Shown here: one piece after another, positions 47,006 through 58,660 of the stretch
How positions within the stretch are numbered: position 1 is the first letter of the stretch
Layout: each line of letters opens with the position of its first letter
Assembly: GCA_010909165.1 (NCBI GenBank)
Contig: VJWM01000235.1
Location: forward strand, 1-64,000
Source: Anthoceros angustus
Taxonomy: Eukaryota > Streptophyta > Anthocerotopsida > Anthocerotales > Anthocerotaceae
Direction: 5' to 3'
DNA: 64,000 nucleotides
Position numbers and translations under genes: made by a program
Notes under the pieces: model-generated
What the model saw: the letters and a program-made list of their open reading frames with translations, nothing else
What the model was told of the DNA's origin: nothing
Database searches by the model: none

Positions 47006-49065
47006 ATGGGTAGTCTTTTACAAGATGACTTTGAATTCTGGCGCAGGACGAAAGCTGGAAAGGCTGGTAAAGCTGGAGAGCCTCTCGAAGTTGTCGCGAA
47101 TCCTGAGGGTCTTAACAAGGAGATCCTCGAAAGATTTCATAAGTTGAAGGAGCCTTACAAGTCTTCTTCGATTATCAAAAACAGGCATGTGGAGACGCTG
47201 TTTGCAGCATTTTTCCGTACTCTTCCCGATGTCAAATACAGACGAGAGTACCTTAGGATGGAAGATGGAGGCACGGTGGCTCTTGACTGGCCCATAGATG
47301 GACCGGACGGTGATAAGTGGAAGACAGAACTTTCTGAAGCTGCTCCGGTGGTGGTGTTGCTGGTTTGTTCCAAACCCCAGGCGAAACCTGAGCGTCCTGT
47401 TGCTTCTGTGGGACATCCATTTTGCTTTTGCTTGTTACCCTTGTGTGTCTTGGATTTTCGTAATCGTTATCTGTTGAATGCCAGCCGGGTCTAACAGGGG
47501 GTAGTGGGGATACATACGTGAGGCACATGCTGCTACGTTTAAGACGACATGGATGGAGGCCTGTGGTTTTTAACAGTCGTGGTTGTGGAGATAGCCCGGT
47601 TACCTCTCCTCAGGTCCCAACAGCGGCTTCAAGTTCTCTTCTGTTTATTTCAACACTTCTCATTCAACTGGAACATCTCACAGATAGAAGAGACTTACCA
47701 TGAACAACGTTGTTGTGGGTTCATGCAGTTCTACTCTGCTTCTTTTACAGAAGACCTCCGGCAGGTTGTGAAGCATGTGGGTGCTCGTTTTCCTTTGTCC
47801 AGACTGTATGGAGTTGGTTGGTCGTTAGGCGCCAATATTCTTATCAACTATCTAGGCCAGGTGAGCATGCTAACCAATTTGCTAGTGGGAATGCTTTCTG
47901 GGGAAGGAGGAAACCTGACTTGATTCCGGTGTGCAGGAGGGTGAGGGTTGCCCTCTCTCTGGTGCAGTCTCATTGTGCAACCCATTTAATCTTGTAATTT
48001 CGAATGAAGATTTCCGAAAAGGTTTCAACAACGTGTATGATAGAAGCCTGGGCAGAGGACTACGAAAGATCTACCAAAAGTAAGTTTCTATGGGCTGGTA
48101 TGTGTAGGCCTGTACAACAGTCTATTCTGGTAAATCAGAAGGAAGTCAAAGAAGCTAAGAGAAGAGGTCATTTTACAGACATGCGGCATTGTTCGAAGGG
48201 ATTGGAGGAGAGTATGACATGGCTTTGGTTGCAAAAGCGAAGACTGTAAGGGATTTTGATGAAGGATTAACGCGAGGTAGGACTGCAGCCGCTGCACAGG
48301 TCTGGATTGTCTACGCGTCTGCGGTTTTAAGGGTGGTGTTTGGAAGCCCAAGTTGACCTTAGCTGTTGGTTTTGTAGTGTCGTTTGGGTACAGGACGGTT
48401 GAGGAGTACTATGAAGATGCAAGCAGCTCTCGTGTTGTGAAAGACGTCACCATTCCTGTCCTGTGCATTCAGGTATACACGGCACATCTCTAGATCACTC
48501 ATCAGTATTCCATGTCAAACCTGAAATTGTCCATATCAAAGTACTGTTGGATGTGGACCTCACCTTTAAGAGTGTGTCCCACAGGCTGCTGATGATCCTA
48601 TTGCACCAATTCGCGCTACACCCCGGGCTGAGATAGAGGTACTTCCTCTTACTCCAAGACCTGTGGCAATCAAAATAATAAAAAGTATTCTCTGTCAGTT
48701 TGTAGCTCCTGCTTGCTCTCGCTGGCATGTGATCCTGATTTTTGAGGTTTGATCTGGGTCTGAGGTTTGGCTTCTGAATGTTTCCTCATAGCTCTCCTGT
48801 GGTTTAGGAAAATCGCAATTTTTTGCTGGTCATCACACCCAGTGGCGGACATCTTGGATGGATTGCGGGCGATGATGCTCCCTGGGGCTGTCCCTGGACA
48901 GATCCTTTAATTATGCAATACCTTGAAATCCTTGAAGACATTCATCAAGATAGAGTAGCCTTTGATAAAGCTGGCAAAGACGGTGGTAACGTGGAGTGTT
49001 ATAAAGTAGACGACATATACGTAGGTCCTGACAGGCGTCCAACGGAGCCCCTGGTCAGTTACTAG
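47006..49065 (+). CDS. EMB8-like alpha/beta hydrolase, multi-exon
   Basis: From ATG 47,006 (GSLLQDDFEFWRR). IIKNRHVETLFAAFFRTLPD and YLRMEDGGTVALDWP are typical of the embryogenesis-associated EMB8/ABHD1-3 family. Then PGLTGGSGDTYVRHML (oxyanion turn) spans an intron near 47,365-47,485. The nucleophile motif is GVGWSLGANILINYLGQ (Ser in GWSLG). ADDPIAP holds the acid and SGGHLGWI holds the His, completing the triad. The gene ends YVGPDRRPTEPLVSY. About eight exons, introns about 80-260 bp. Relatives act on membrane lipids or esters, but the substrate is unknown. An extra upstream exon encoding a targeting signal is possible. The stop lies 408 bp from the stop of the next, convergent gene. Confidence 0.85.
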
Positions 49066-49473
49066 AGCCTTTTCACGTCCGTTTCCGGTTTGGTGAAATC
49101 AAACCGTATGAGTACCAGACTAGGCATTGAACTCGTTTGGTGGTATGAAACCAAGTTGGCCCCTTCATGTCTAAATTGGCTGTGGAACATCGGTGTCATG
49201 TAATCTTCTTTGCCCTTCCTTACAATATAAGGAGGGCACAGGAAAGTTTGACGTGCAGGTTGTTTGTCCAGATATTTGCGTGCCTCAGGAAATGCTGTGT
49301 GGCCAAGGGGTAGGCTGTAGCCCCTCAAGGACCTTGATGTGCTTTCTTTCCATTGGCCATCCTGCTGTCCACGTGCTCTGGCTCAGGTGAGTTACATCTG
49401 GTCCTGGAGACCTGGTTAAGAAGTGGCAGGGGTACTGGCTTTCTTTGGATGTTGGCAGGCTTGCTTCATCTTC

Positions 49474-51954
49474 CTATGGCTTCCCTGGCGCTATTCTATT
49501 ATTGCCATTGGGTAGGCAGTTGTAGATCATTGGCCAGATCACCTCGAGAGGCATCATTGCTAGGGCCGCAAGGACAAACCCAATCCAGAGCAGGTAGAGG
49601 GAGTAACGGAGAGGAGTGCAATGTTCAACAATAAGTACTTGAAACGCTGCTTTCACAAAGTCACAGGTCATGATTTTCACCAGTGTGGGCAGTGTGTTGT
49701 AGACATCGCGGGATGCGTTCATTGCAATGGAGAGCTCAATAAAGGCGGTATTAGGAATGGGAGTATCCATATCAAAACAGTAGTCCAGTGAGTCATTGAT
49801 ACACCGGTAACTAGCGTAATCCTGCAACATGCGCCACTTTTATTGTGGGGCTGTGAATGTGCAATCACCGACGAGGCTGAGGCGACGTACCTTCGCAAAG
49901 TCCCTAAAGTCGTTCACATCTGTAGAGCAATTTTGTACGTCGTACAGTGGAGCGGACCCATAAGGATCACAGACATACTCCAACGTCAATCTGGGGTGGG
50001 TCTCGTTCTTCTTCTGAGCATTCTCCTCCTCCTTCTCGTTTATCATGTCAATCACAGTATTGGTTTGATTGATGAGAGCTTTGATGGAGCTTCGGGCCCC
50101 AATCAATGTTGCCTCCGCAAAAGCTTGGTCCAGGCAGGGTAGAAGCTTAGCGAGATGTGAATTTAGAGGGTCAACCTCATATTCTCGCATGGCTGTGCAG
50201 GCATCAGAAGCCACACTGTTCGGAACTTGTGTAAGTACACGAACTATGATTTGCAAACAAATCAGGTACCTGTGCAGTGACATAGAGCTTACTTGGAAAG
50301 CACGAAGCTGACGCCTGCCAGCATCCAAGTGCAGAAGAGAAGCAGAACCATGAAGAAGAAAAGCCTGATCATGGCATTCGTGAGTAAGACTCGTCAAACT
50401 GCTGCCCAAGCTCAGACGCTCGATATGCAGGAGCTGCTGTGTCAAAGAGGTTGTTTAGGCACTTACGAAAGAATGAAAACACGGTAGCGATAGCACGTTG
50501 CCCCTGTGGCATCCAAGGAGAAGGTCAGACTAGAACATATATCAATGGCTTATGATTCTTCAGTGAAATAAGAGAAGATGCTCACCCACTCCAGCAACCA
50601 GAGTTGATACTACAATAGTTGCGGTCACAGTCAGAGCCAGCTTACTGCACAACATTGCAGAGGGATATCACTTTCCATCCATCCCGACGTGCACTAATCT
50701 ATGATCAAAGAAGAAATGGGTTCTATGGGCTCACACTTCCCCGAAAATTTTGTATAGCCACTGCCTTCTGTCCTGAACAAACCGGTCCACCTCATGTGCA
50801 GTGTCGTTCATCATATTGCAGGCGAAGGTAACCTCATCTTGTATGTCTTGACTGGCAATAGGCTCAGTTGCACGGCGAATAAAGATCAGAATCTGGTTGA
50901 TTTGCCGTAGAACATTATTTATAGTTCCCACAATGACGTTGGTGGTCTCCTGCAATTGCGCCCCCAGCTTCACATTGCCGACAAAAATGATGAAGGCTCC
51001 CATCCTGCAGAGCTAATCACCCAAGCTGTTGGATCACGGCTCACATATGATGTGCTTGCCATGATCGGAAATGTGGGGTTCTTATGGTCGATAAATTAAG
51101 CATTCATGACATTTCATTGTTTTTTGGCATTCCTCATTTTAAGTTGCCAGCATCAAAGGTACCGTTGCATACTCACATGGCTATGAGGGCAAAGAAGCAA
51201 ACAGCAGACACCTGCAGAGTTTTCAATTGTTCCTTCTGAGGCCTCAGCTTGCAACACCCACATAAACAGGTGCAAAGTAGCAAGAAGGAATGTATTAGCC
51301 CATAGGCCAGGCATACCGCAGCTAGAGAATAGCCCCAAACTCCAGTAAATGCCACAGACTGTTGTTTGCCAAAATCGTGGTTAGGATCTGACAAAATGTT
51401 TGTTGTTTACACCCCCTTAATCTGAAGCATCGACATCAACGATGGGAATGCTGAATCAAAAAAGTTCTGAAGACAATGAGAGTACCGCCCAATAATGATA
51501 ATCTGTAACGTTGAAGGCCCCTTTGTACACGCTAAATCCATTCAGAGGATCTAAACGAGGAATCAGCCCAGTCGCACGCTCTGCAATTGTCTCAAACGAG
51601 AAGAGCACCTGAGAAACAGAAGCCTCGTGTTACACGACGGAGTGCTGCATACCTTGTGCAGAACCAAAACCTGCGGCAGAGAAAATGCCTTACACGATTC
51701 GGATGCAAGCCAGTGGCATTCAACAGATCCCTAACATCAGAAGCGGATTGCAGAGTTTTTCCGGAGAAGGATGTTTCCGGCATAAGAGTGGCGTCCACAG
51801 TTTCCAGCACCTGGACCCTTGATCTGGCTCCAAGCTTTTGGCCTGCTTCATCTGCCCCGACGAACATCAGGGTTGCCAACACCCATATGCACCAACAGAA
51901 AAAATCGGTTTTGGCCGCAAATTTTCTCCTAGAGCTCGACAGATTTCTCGACAT
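49474..51954 (-). CDS. Plant multi-pass membrane protein of unknown function
   Basis: The minus-strand gene has about eight exons. An N-terminal hydrophobic segment (FFCWCIWVLATLMFVGADE, about 19-37) looks like a signal peptide. Later exons give VAFTGVWGYSLAAVCLAYGL with CTCLCGCCKL, VSAVCFFALIAM joined to GAFIIFVGNVKL, an extracellular-like part with paired cysteines (FACNMMNDTAHEV, ACTAMREYEVDPLNSHLAKL, LPCLD, YVCDPYG, YRCINDSLDYC), and a final YLLWIGFVLAALAMMPLEVI. The layout (two luminal Cys-containing domains, about five membrane spans) matches a conserved plant transmembrane family to which Arabidopsis At2g12400-like proteins belong. Its function is not established. The exact exon ends were not all resolved. 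Confidence 0.75.
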
Positions 51955-53537
51955 TGTTGTCGTCGTGTGAGAACATTCACAGCAGAGGCCGTGTCATACT
52001 CCGACGCACAGAACTTGCGATGCTCTCTCCCCAATGACATAATCAGCTGTGCTGTTCCCGCAAAATCGTGTCGGGTAGCAGAAAGACAGGATGTCATGGC
52101 TCATCTTTCCCACAAGGAACGTTGCGAGCGCGGTCTGGAGCTCAAGTGACGTTCTGCGAGCCTTCTACAGGCAACCATACCCCAAGCTGGAGACTGCAGG
52201 GATGCAAACGCGGTGTGAGGGTACACAAATATGCCGCCCACAAGCTTAGTGGGTCCCTAGGAGCCATGGGACAAGAAAGGCCAGGGCCAGAAATTGGCGG
52301 GTGAAGAACAAGCAACAACCGACGCGGCCCCTGAAGTTCCAACAGACGTTCACGTTCCAAGATATGGATTTAGAGTTAACAAGGCCCGGTTCCCACGCGG
52401 CTGGTCATCTGTACACGAATAACGGATGTACCCTGGATGTCTGAATCCAGCTCGAGAATCAAAGACGAGCAGATGGCACAGACAGCCGGCATCAGGGTTT
52501 TCCTGCTGGCGCATCTATGCAGCGAATGAGGTCACGTCGTAGGGTTTGCTGTCCTAAACAGCCAAGGGTATCCAACGACAGGAAGCTCACAGTGCTAGGC
52601 AAGAACACGGGCATGCTGGTGCACCGCATCTGTGTGCCTCCTGCAGGGATGTGCAAGTGGTCTTCCCTGTGTCTCGTTTCACCGATGATTGCCCAAGAGC
52701 ACCTGCAGCTGCACGTTGCAAAAGACGCTTGCCAATTGAACAGGACACCCACAACTATGGGCCGGAGGCATGGTCAAGAATGAAAGTCTCTTTTTATAAA
52801 TATGCCATATATACATGGATAGATAGGTACCGTAGAGGCATGGCTTTGGACACCCTTATATGGAATAGTTAGTTTTAAAATAAGCAAATTTTAATATTAA
52901 TTATTTTAGTTTTAAATATATATATATATATATATAAATCTATCATATTTGATAGAAATTCAACTGATAGAATAAATATTATATTAATATTTCATAAACC
53001 AAAATATGCTAGAATCTTAGTCTATATTGTAGGACAGGGCGAGGGCCCAATTCGTGAGCCTCAATCTAGATCTTCGAACCTTCAGCCTACATCACAATCC
53101 GTTATAATATCGATCCATCCATGCACAATTGACAGACCCAACAAATATTGAGACACAAACATAAACAAGATGTGCATTAGGGTTGCCAAAGCATAATTGA
53201 GAGACCCAACAAAGATTCTGATACATCTTATTTATCTAGTTTATCATGACCTAGCTCTACATAATTTGAATTATCAAAGACTTTGGCTTGCCCATCAATC
53301 CTTTACCCTCAATGTGCACATACTATTTTAATGCTTTGTGAAGTTTATTTTACATCTTCTCTTTATCAAATTGTTCTTCGGAAGTGATAAACATACAAAA
53401 GATATTATATTACAAAAAAAATTCATATACATGCTTGTATTACATGAAGGTCCTCAAAGAACTTAAACATCAATATAATAATGTACTTAAAGACAAAAGA
53501 AATCACACACTACGGTAATTTGTGAACAAGGTTGGAT
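51955..53537. other. Intergenic; GC-rich half then AT-rich half
   Basis: The first part, to about 52,780, is the presumed promoter side of the membrane-protein gene. Base composition drops sharply after 52,790, with a (TA)n run at 52,916-52,936. A GAGACCCAACAAA-like motif occurs twice (near 53,130 and 53,190). No gene was recognised. Confidence 0.45.
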
Positions 53538-54788
53538 ATGAGGCAACCATGGATATGCAACAACCTTTTTTCAATTACTCCAAGAGAAAATCTTGTGTGT
53601 AGTAGTGCTGAAGATAATGAATACGAAAACCAGATTTTACAACCTATTGCTATCATTCCTAAATATGGACAAACTCTAGAAATGCAAATTTTGAGTCTAT
53701 GGGAGAGCTTAAATCAAGATTTAGTGGAAAGAATTTTAGCTTACTTACCTTTATCCCAAATATTCCAAGCTCAAATAGTATGCAAGAAATGGTACTCTAT
53801 AGTATGTTCTAGGTCATTTTTAAAATTACATGCTCAAGTTTATGCAAGGCCTATAGCCTATTTTCCTTTGTTCACTTCTTTTAATCCTAGCCGAGAATGT
53901 TTTGCTTACAATTTTGTGTGCAATACTTGGGAAAAACTACCAGCTCTTTCTTTCTTACCTCCCTATGTAACTGGACCTGTGAAAGGTGCTGGGGGTTTTT
54001 TATGCTTTTATTATCACTCAGAACCTTCAGGACTAATTACACATGTTGTATGTAATCCCTTCACCAAAAGGTGGAAAACTTTGCCACATATGAAACATAA
54101 ACGTGTTCGTCCTCTACTCAACCATATGGTAATCATAGATAAAAGAACAAAGGCTTACAAGATTGTTGTGGCCGACGACGATCATTGTTTTGTAACATCT
54201 TCTCAAGATAGGGTTTTTATGACCACAGAGGTGTACGATTCCACTTTAAGCTCTTGGTGCGTTACTAGCCGTGTTCCACTTAAGCTTGATAGTAATGGTA
54301 CGAGTGCTTTTTGTAATGGACTAATATATTGTGTAGCTACTGATGATGATTCAAAAAATCAGTTGGGTATAATTTCATACAACATATCAGAAGAAAAATG
54401 GAATGGTGTTCCTCATAGATTATCCAGTAATTTTTGCATCTCCGACCTTGTAGAGTGTAATGGATTTGTAATTGTGGTTGCGGAGTTATTGAGGCACGGT
54501 ATTTTTATTAGTGTTAATATATTCAAACATGAACCAACTACAGAAAGTTTCATTCACTTAGCAGCAGTACCCGATAGCCTTTTTGTTCTCTGTCTAAAAA
54601 ATGGATTTTTTTGTGTGGGACATGATAATCTTCTTTGTTTTATAAGTTACACAAGTTTGATAGTTCTTGTTTTCAATGTTACATTGAATTCTTGGTGTAC
54701 ATTATGTTCATGCCCATTCGCACATGCTGAAAATGTGTATAGAGTAGCAACTTTTCCATTGCAACCTCATCTCCATGATATTGTATGA
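53538..54788 (+). CDS. F-box protein with kelch/FBA-type C-terminus
   Basis: 416 residues, single exon. The F-box lies at about 58-100: LNQDLVERILAYLPLSQIFQ, then VCKKWYSIVCSRSFLKLH. The C-terminal propeller blades follow: NFVCNTWEKLPAL, VVCNPFTKRWKTLPHM, AYKIVVADDDHC, TEVYDSTLSSWCVTSRVP, TSAFCNGLIYCVA and ISYNISEEKWNGVPH. Such proteins are substrate receptors of SCF ubiquitin ligases, but the target is unknown. The gene is intact but very AT-rich compared with neighbouring genes, typical of fast-evolving F-box families. The start was set at the first ATG (53,538). Confidence 0.85.
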   Translation: MRQPWICNNLFSITPRENLVCSSAEDNEYENQILQPIAIIPKYGQTLEMQILSLWESLNQDLVERILAYLPLSQIFQAQIVCKKWYSIVCSRSFLKLHAQVYARPIAYFPLFTSFNPSRECFAYNFVCNTWEKLPALSFLPPYVTGPVKGAGGFLCFYYHSEPSGLITHVVCNPFTKRWKTLPHMKHKRVRPLLNHMVIIDKRTKAYKIVVADDDHCFVTSSQDRVFMTTEVYDSTLSSWCVTSRVPLKLDSNGTSAFCNGLIYCVATDDDSKNQLGIISYNISEEKWNGVPHRLSSNFCISDLVECNGFVIVVAELLRHGIFISVNIFKHEPTTESFIHLAAVPDSLFVLCLKNGFFCVGHDNLLCFISYTSLIVLVFNVTLNSWCTLCSCPFAHAENVYRVATFPLQPHLHDIV

Positions 54789-55396
54789 TATCAAAAATTG
54801 TAGACTTAAAAGAAGACAAAACAAAATTTACTTATTTCTTAATAAAGAAAGAGAACGAATGTGCTCTCTTTTTTCGTCCGATTCCCTCTGCTGCTGTAGA
54901 TCTCTACTCGAGAAGAGGATGTGGCCTTTTTGGTTTGATTGGTGTGTTCAAACTAGAAGACGTCACAGCCTGAGGGTTGCCAAAATCTCAACCTTGGCTG
55001 TGTTCAGATAGTGCGAGACACGAAATGCTCTACAAACTTTGCTACAATTGATGTGTATATTCATGCTAGAGGGGAGCTGCATTTTGCAGTAGATAATGCA
55101 GGCTGACAGGCTTTCATCCTTGGGTGCAGGCTTAGCAGGGCATGACGATGGAGAGGGTGCCAGGAAGATGGCAAGCATCCCAAGGAGTGGGTGCTGAAGG
55201 GGATGATGCAGCGTCTGCTTCCAACGTGACCCACCTGTCCTACGACGTTGATCAACACCAATCCAAGACGCCTAGACCTGATTCTAAGTACCTTCACAAC
55301 TATTCCATGCGTGATCTTCGTTGGTAGTAAACACTGATGGTGATCCTGGCCGCTGGTTGAAGCTAGCTAGCTAGATTGTCTTGTGTTTAACAGCAG
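54789..55396. other. Intergenic upstream of the 947-residue protein
   Basis: An open stretch at 55,142-55,327 (ATG-initiated, 61 codons) ends at a possible donor (TTGGTAGTAAAC). The phase does not fit the next ORF, so it is left as a possible 5' leader. No other gene is seen. Confidence 0.35.
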
Positions 55397-58240
55397 ATGA
55401 GTTGTGACACTCATATCGGCTGGGATTTCAGGTGGCCGAGGCTGAATGGTAACGACGACGGCACCAATTGCCTTGTGAACGGATTGGAGATGACAGTTCT
55501 GTCCAACCTACCCGGCCCAGACTATGCACTGTGTGTAGAGCCGTTTGTGCCTTTCGAGTTGCTCCCCCGAGAGGGACTGAACCAGCGGCTGAAGGATGCC
55601 GTGGAACGTGCCGAACATCGCCAAGTATCCACATCTGCAGCCCCCGGCCCCGCAGAGCACGCGCCTGCAAACACAGGCCCCCGCAGCTCTATCAAGAAGA
55701 AAAGGAGGCGAGTTTCCCTGCAGGCAGCGTTCGGAGGAAGCAGGAACCTGTGGGAGGGCATTTCTGCTGCCAACAGGGAGCGACGGCGGCCGTCCGACCT
55801 GGTGGCATCGCCTGCCCCGCTCCTCTGTGCTGGAAAGAGGGGCCCCGGGCCGGGTCCTGCAACCGCCGAGAAGGAAAGGAAGCTTGCCGGAACCGGAACC
55901 GGAACCGGAGCCGCTGCGGCTCCCTTGAATTCTTCCAAGCCGAACTTCCTATCGGACGACAGCGACACAGACTCCTCCTGCTTCTCCGACGGGGCCGCCT
56001 CCCCAGAAGAGTCCAAGCTGCAGGAGGACTTCCACCGGAAATTTCACCAAGAGCTGAGCCGCAAGCTGGAGTTCGAGCAGCACGGCGGGCACCACGGGAG
56101 GTGCATCAAAGTCCCCGAGCTGAAGCAGCAGCGCAAGGCGTGTCTCCCGCACTGGCACTGCAGCAACAGCATCAGAGTCACCACCGACCGGATGAGCCTG
56201 GGCCTCCCTCCGGAGCCGATGCTTCCGCTCCACCTCACCCTTGACGGAGTCCGCCTGAGCGGGGAGCCTCTGACGGGAAACGACTCCATTCCCCCAGGCG
56301 GCGACACCTACGCTCTGGTGAGCGAGCGAGCCAGGGGTGACGACGACGATGAATCCGACTCCGACTCCGACTCCGATTCCGATTCCTCCACGACCTGCAG
56401 CAGCTCGGATTCCGACTCCGCCTTCCGCTCTGCCAGCCGCCAAAGGGCGCACACCTTCCACCGAGGCGTGAAACCCTCACCCGGCCCCGTCCCGGCTGCC
56501 AAGCTCGGCATCAGCATCGCCGGTGGCGCGAGCTGCAACAAGGATGGGAATTCCAAGAAGCAGCCCGAGGGGAGGTCGCGCCGGGCTCACCTTTACCTTA
56601 AACCCATGCTGCCCCGGGAAGCTGTGCAGCGACCTGCTGCAGACGACCATAGCCACGGGCCCAGGGGTGGAGCGGGAGCGGGAGCAGGAACGCGGAAGGC
56701 GGCCCCGGCGCCGGGTCCGCAGGGGAGGCTGTCCCCATGGCCTGCCCACCGGCCCCTGAAGGTGCCCCAGACTCCTGCCCTTCCGGCTGCGCCAGGGGGA
56801 TGGCTGCAGCAGAGCGGCCCGGGATCGAGAGCAAGCTCCCGCGCTGCGTCGCCCGCTCCTGTCCCGGAGGCGAGGGAGAGAGAGATCCGGATAGGCCCTT
56901 GGAACAGCCTGTCGCCGAGGACCGAGCTGCTGGGCTGCGCGGCGCCTGGCGGGGCTGGAAATGTTGGAAGCGGATCCGGAGAGGAGCATTGCGGCGCCTT
57001 CTGCTTCAGCATCCCGTTGCCCGGGGAGCGGTCTCTGCTGGTTAGGGCTGAGACGGGTCCCAAGCAGGTGCATATCTCGGTCGCGTTGCAGGATGTTAGC
57101 GGAGAGGACGGGACGTTGCTGGCAGAACGAGACCGGGTATCTGGACAGCAGCAGCATGGGGAGCAAATGAAGGCCGGCTTCTGGCCACCGTCCGGGAAGG
57201 ACTCGACCGCAAGGAAGCGTAGCGTGTCTTGGAGCTGTCCTGAGATTCTAGGCCCCGGTGTGGCGCCTTCCGCTGCCAGGCCGCTTTCTCCTGTGCGGTC
57301 GCGAGACGTGCCGGTGACCGGGCCCAGAGCGGGGTCTCCTGTATCATGGACTGTGCCGCTGCATGGCCCTGTGAATCGAGAGCCGTCCCCTGTCTCATGG
57401 AACATATCAGTCCAGGGCCGAGCAGCAGCGAGGACGCCTTCTCCACCGTGTGTCCGTCCAGATCCCGGACAGGATGCGGAAGCGGACCATGGCCATGCCG
57501 ACGTCACCATCCCCCTCCCGGCAGAGACCCCGGAGGCTTGCCCTAGCGCAACGCCGGCGCTAGATGTTGCTAACCAGCATCTTGAGGCAGTGGTAGTAGA
57601 ATCGAGCGATGGCAGGGAGCATACAGTGCTACTAGAACCTAGCGATGCCAGGGAGGCTTCTCTTCCACGGCCACTGCCCCTGTCTGACCAGCATCCGCCA
57701 GCAGTACCGTTACTGCACGAGGGGAAGCCCGGGCTTGCGTCATGCCGAAACATCCAAGTGCAGCCGGGGCCGATACGGGACATCCTGGACTGCCAAAATG
57801 CAGCTACCTTCCAAGAGGTGAAGACGGGGGATGTAGCAGTGGCAGTGCCCCGGGGTGAGCAGGATGATCATAAGAGAAGGACGTCAGATTTGAAGTTCTC
57901 CAAGTCCAATCACAATTTCTTGGAGAAGCTGGCAAGGAAGGCAGGGTCAGGGGACCCCCACTGTGTCCGGGCCTTGAAGCCGTTCCAGGAAGAGGCGGAG
58001 AAGGAAAACGAGTGCGAGGAATGTGAGCCCCAGAAGTGCAGCAGGAGGTGCTGCAGGATAGGAGCAAGTCAGAGTCATCACGTCGTCGTTGGCGCGCACA
58101 AGGAACTGCCAAAGGAGCAGGTTGCAGCTAACTCCCAGACGGAGAAGGGCATCCCGTCGGTTGTCGGGAGAAAACATTGGCTTTCGCTTTTCAAACGAGC
58201 AATTCGCCAGAAGTCGGAGGACCTCAACGCCTATGTGTGA
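55397..58240 (+). CDS. Large low-complexity protein of unknown function
   Basis: A 947-residue uninterrupted frame, GC-rich, flanked by AT-rich DNA. The N-terminus (MSCDTHIGWDFRWPRLNG, PDYALCVEPFVPFELLP) and C-terminus (FLEKLARKAG, CEECEPQKCSRRCCRIG, GRKHWLSLFKRAIRQKSEDL) look ordered. The middle is disordered: basic KKKRRRVSLQAAFGG, an acidic DDDDESDSDSDSDS run (about residues 315-335), Pro/Ala/Gly-rich parts, and a repeated PVSWTVPLHGP..REPSPVSWNISVQG block (about 645-680). The KKKRRR cluster could be a nuclear signal. I recognise no family. The long frame, stop-free over 2.8 kb, could in part be due to GC bias, but the ordered ends and ATG make a gene likely. The ATG directly follows AACAGCAG, a possible splice acceptor, so an upstream exon may exist. 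Confidence 0.65.
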   Translation: MSCDTHIGWDFRWPRLNGNDDGTNCLVNGLEMTVLSNLPGPDYALCVEPFVPFELLPREGLNQRLKDAVERAEHRQVSTSAAPGPAEHAPANTGPRSSIKKKRRRVSLQAAFGGSRNLWEGISAANRERRRPSDLVASPAPLLCAGKRGPGPGPATAEKERKLAGTGTGTGAAAAPLNSSKPNFLSDDSDTDSSCFSDGAASPEESKLQEDFHRKFHQELSRKLEFEQHGGHHGRCIKVPELKQQRKACLPHWHCSNSIRVTTDRMSLGLPPEPMLPLHLTLDGVRLSGEPLTGNDSIPPGGDTYALVSERARGDDDDESDSDSDSDSDSSTTCSSSDSDSAFRSASRQRAHTFHRGVKPSPGPVPAAKLGISIAGGASCNKDGNSKKQPEGRSRRAHLYLKPMLPREAVQRPAADDHSHGPRGGAGAGAGTRKAAPAPGPQGRLSPWPAHRPLKVPQTPALPAAPGGWLQQSGPGSRASSRAASPAPVPEAREREIRIGPWNSLSPRTELLGCAAPGGAGNVGSGSGEEHCGAFCFSIPLPGERSLLVRAETGPKQVHISVALQDVSGEDGTLLAERDRVSGQQQHGEQMKAGFWPPSGKDSTARKRSVSWSCPEILGPGVAPSAARPLSPVRSRDVPVTGPRAGSPVSWTVPLHGPVNREPSPVSWNISVQGRAAARTPSPPCVRPDPGQDAEADHGHADVTIPLPAETPEACPSATPALDVANQHLEAVVVESSDGREHTVLLEPSDAREASLPRPLPLSDQHPPAVPLLHEGKPGLASCRNIQVQPGPIRDILDCQNAATFQEVKTGDVAVAVPRGEQDDHKRRTSDLKFSKSNHNFLEKLARKAGSGDPHCVRALKPFQEEAEKENECEECEPQKCSRRCCRIGASQSHHVVVGAHKELPKEQVAANSQTEKGIPSVVGRKHWLSLFKRAIRQKSEDLNAYV

Positions 58241-58660
58241 GGCAGGACTGTCTTTGCGCTTCAATCATTGGTGACAAAAATATTCATAGCAGCGCTATGG
58301 AGTTGGCCGTGTGAACACACACGTGAGTACCAACCTAATCAGCACATAGACCTGTCAGGTCAGGGATTCGTTAGCGCTTCTTACAACATTCTTTGTGTAG
58401 TTATGATGCCCATGCGAGTGTACCCGGGTATCCAGGTTTTGTAACCTAGTTATGGGACTTAGTGTGCTTTCACTCAAGGTCCTCACAAGTCGACAGGCTT
58501 TCGAGTAGATCTCTCTTATGAGAAGATTATAAAATTATATTGAGCTCTCACTTCTATGGTAATGACAAGTAGATGTCTCCGGAATACTATGGCAATTTGC
58601 AAGTAAAATAAAATCTCCAATAAATCCTCAATAAAATCTCTCTATTTGCAAGTACAGACC
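58241..58660. other. Intergenic, no gene seen
   Basis: Presumed 3' flank of the preceding gene, then AT-rich sequence. No repeats of note. Confidence 0.4.

Noticed and set aside
55428-57783. Long antisense and alternative frames across the 947-residue gene (for example minus 57783-56593)
   Set aside because: GC-rich sequence leaves few stops in any frame. These products are Arg/Pro/Gly-rich with no domains, while the plus frame has ordered ends.
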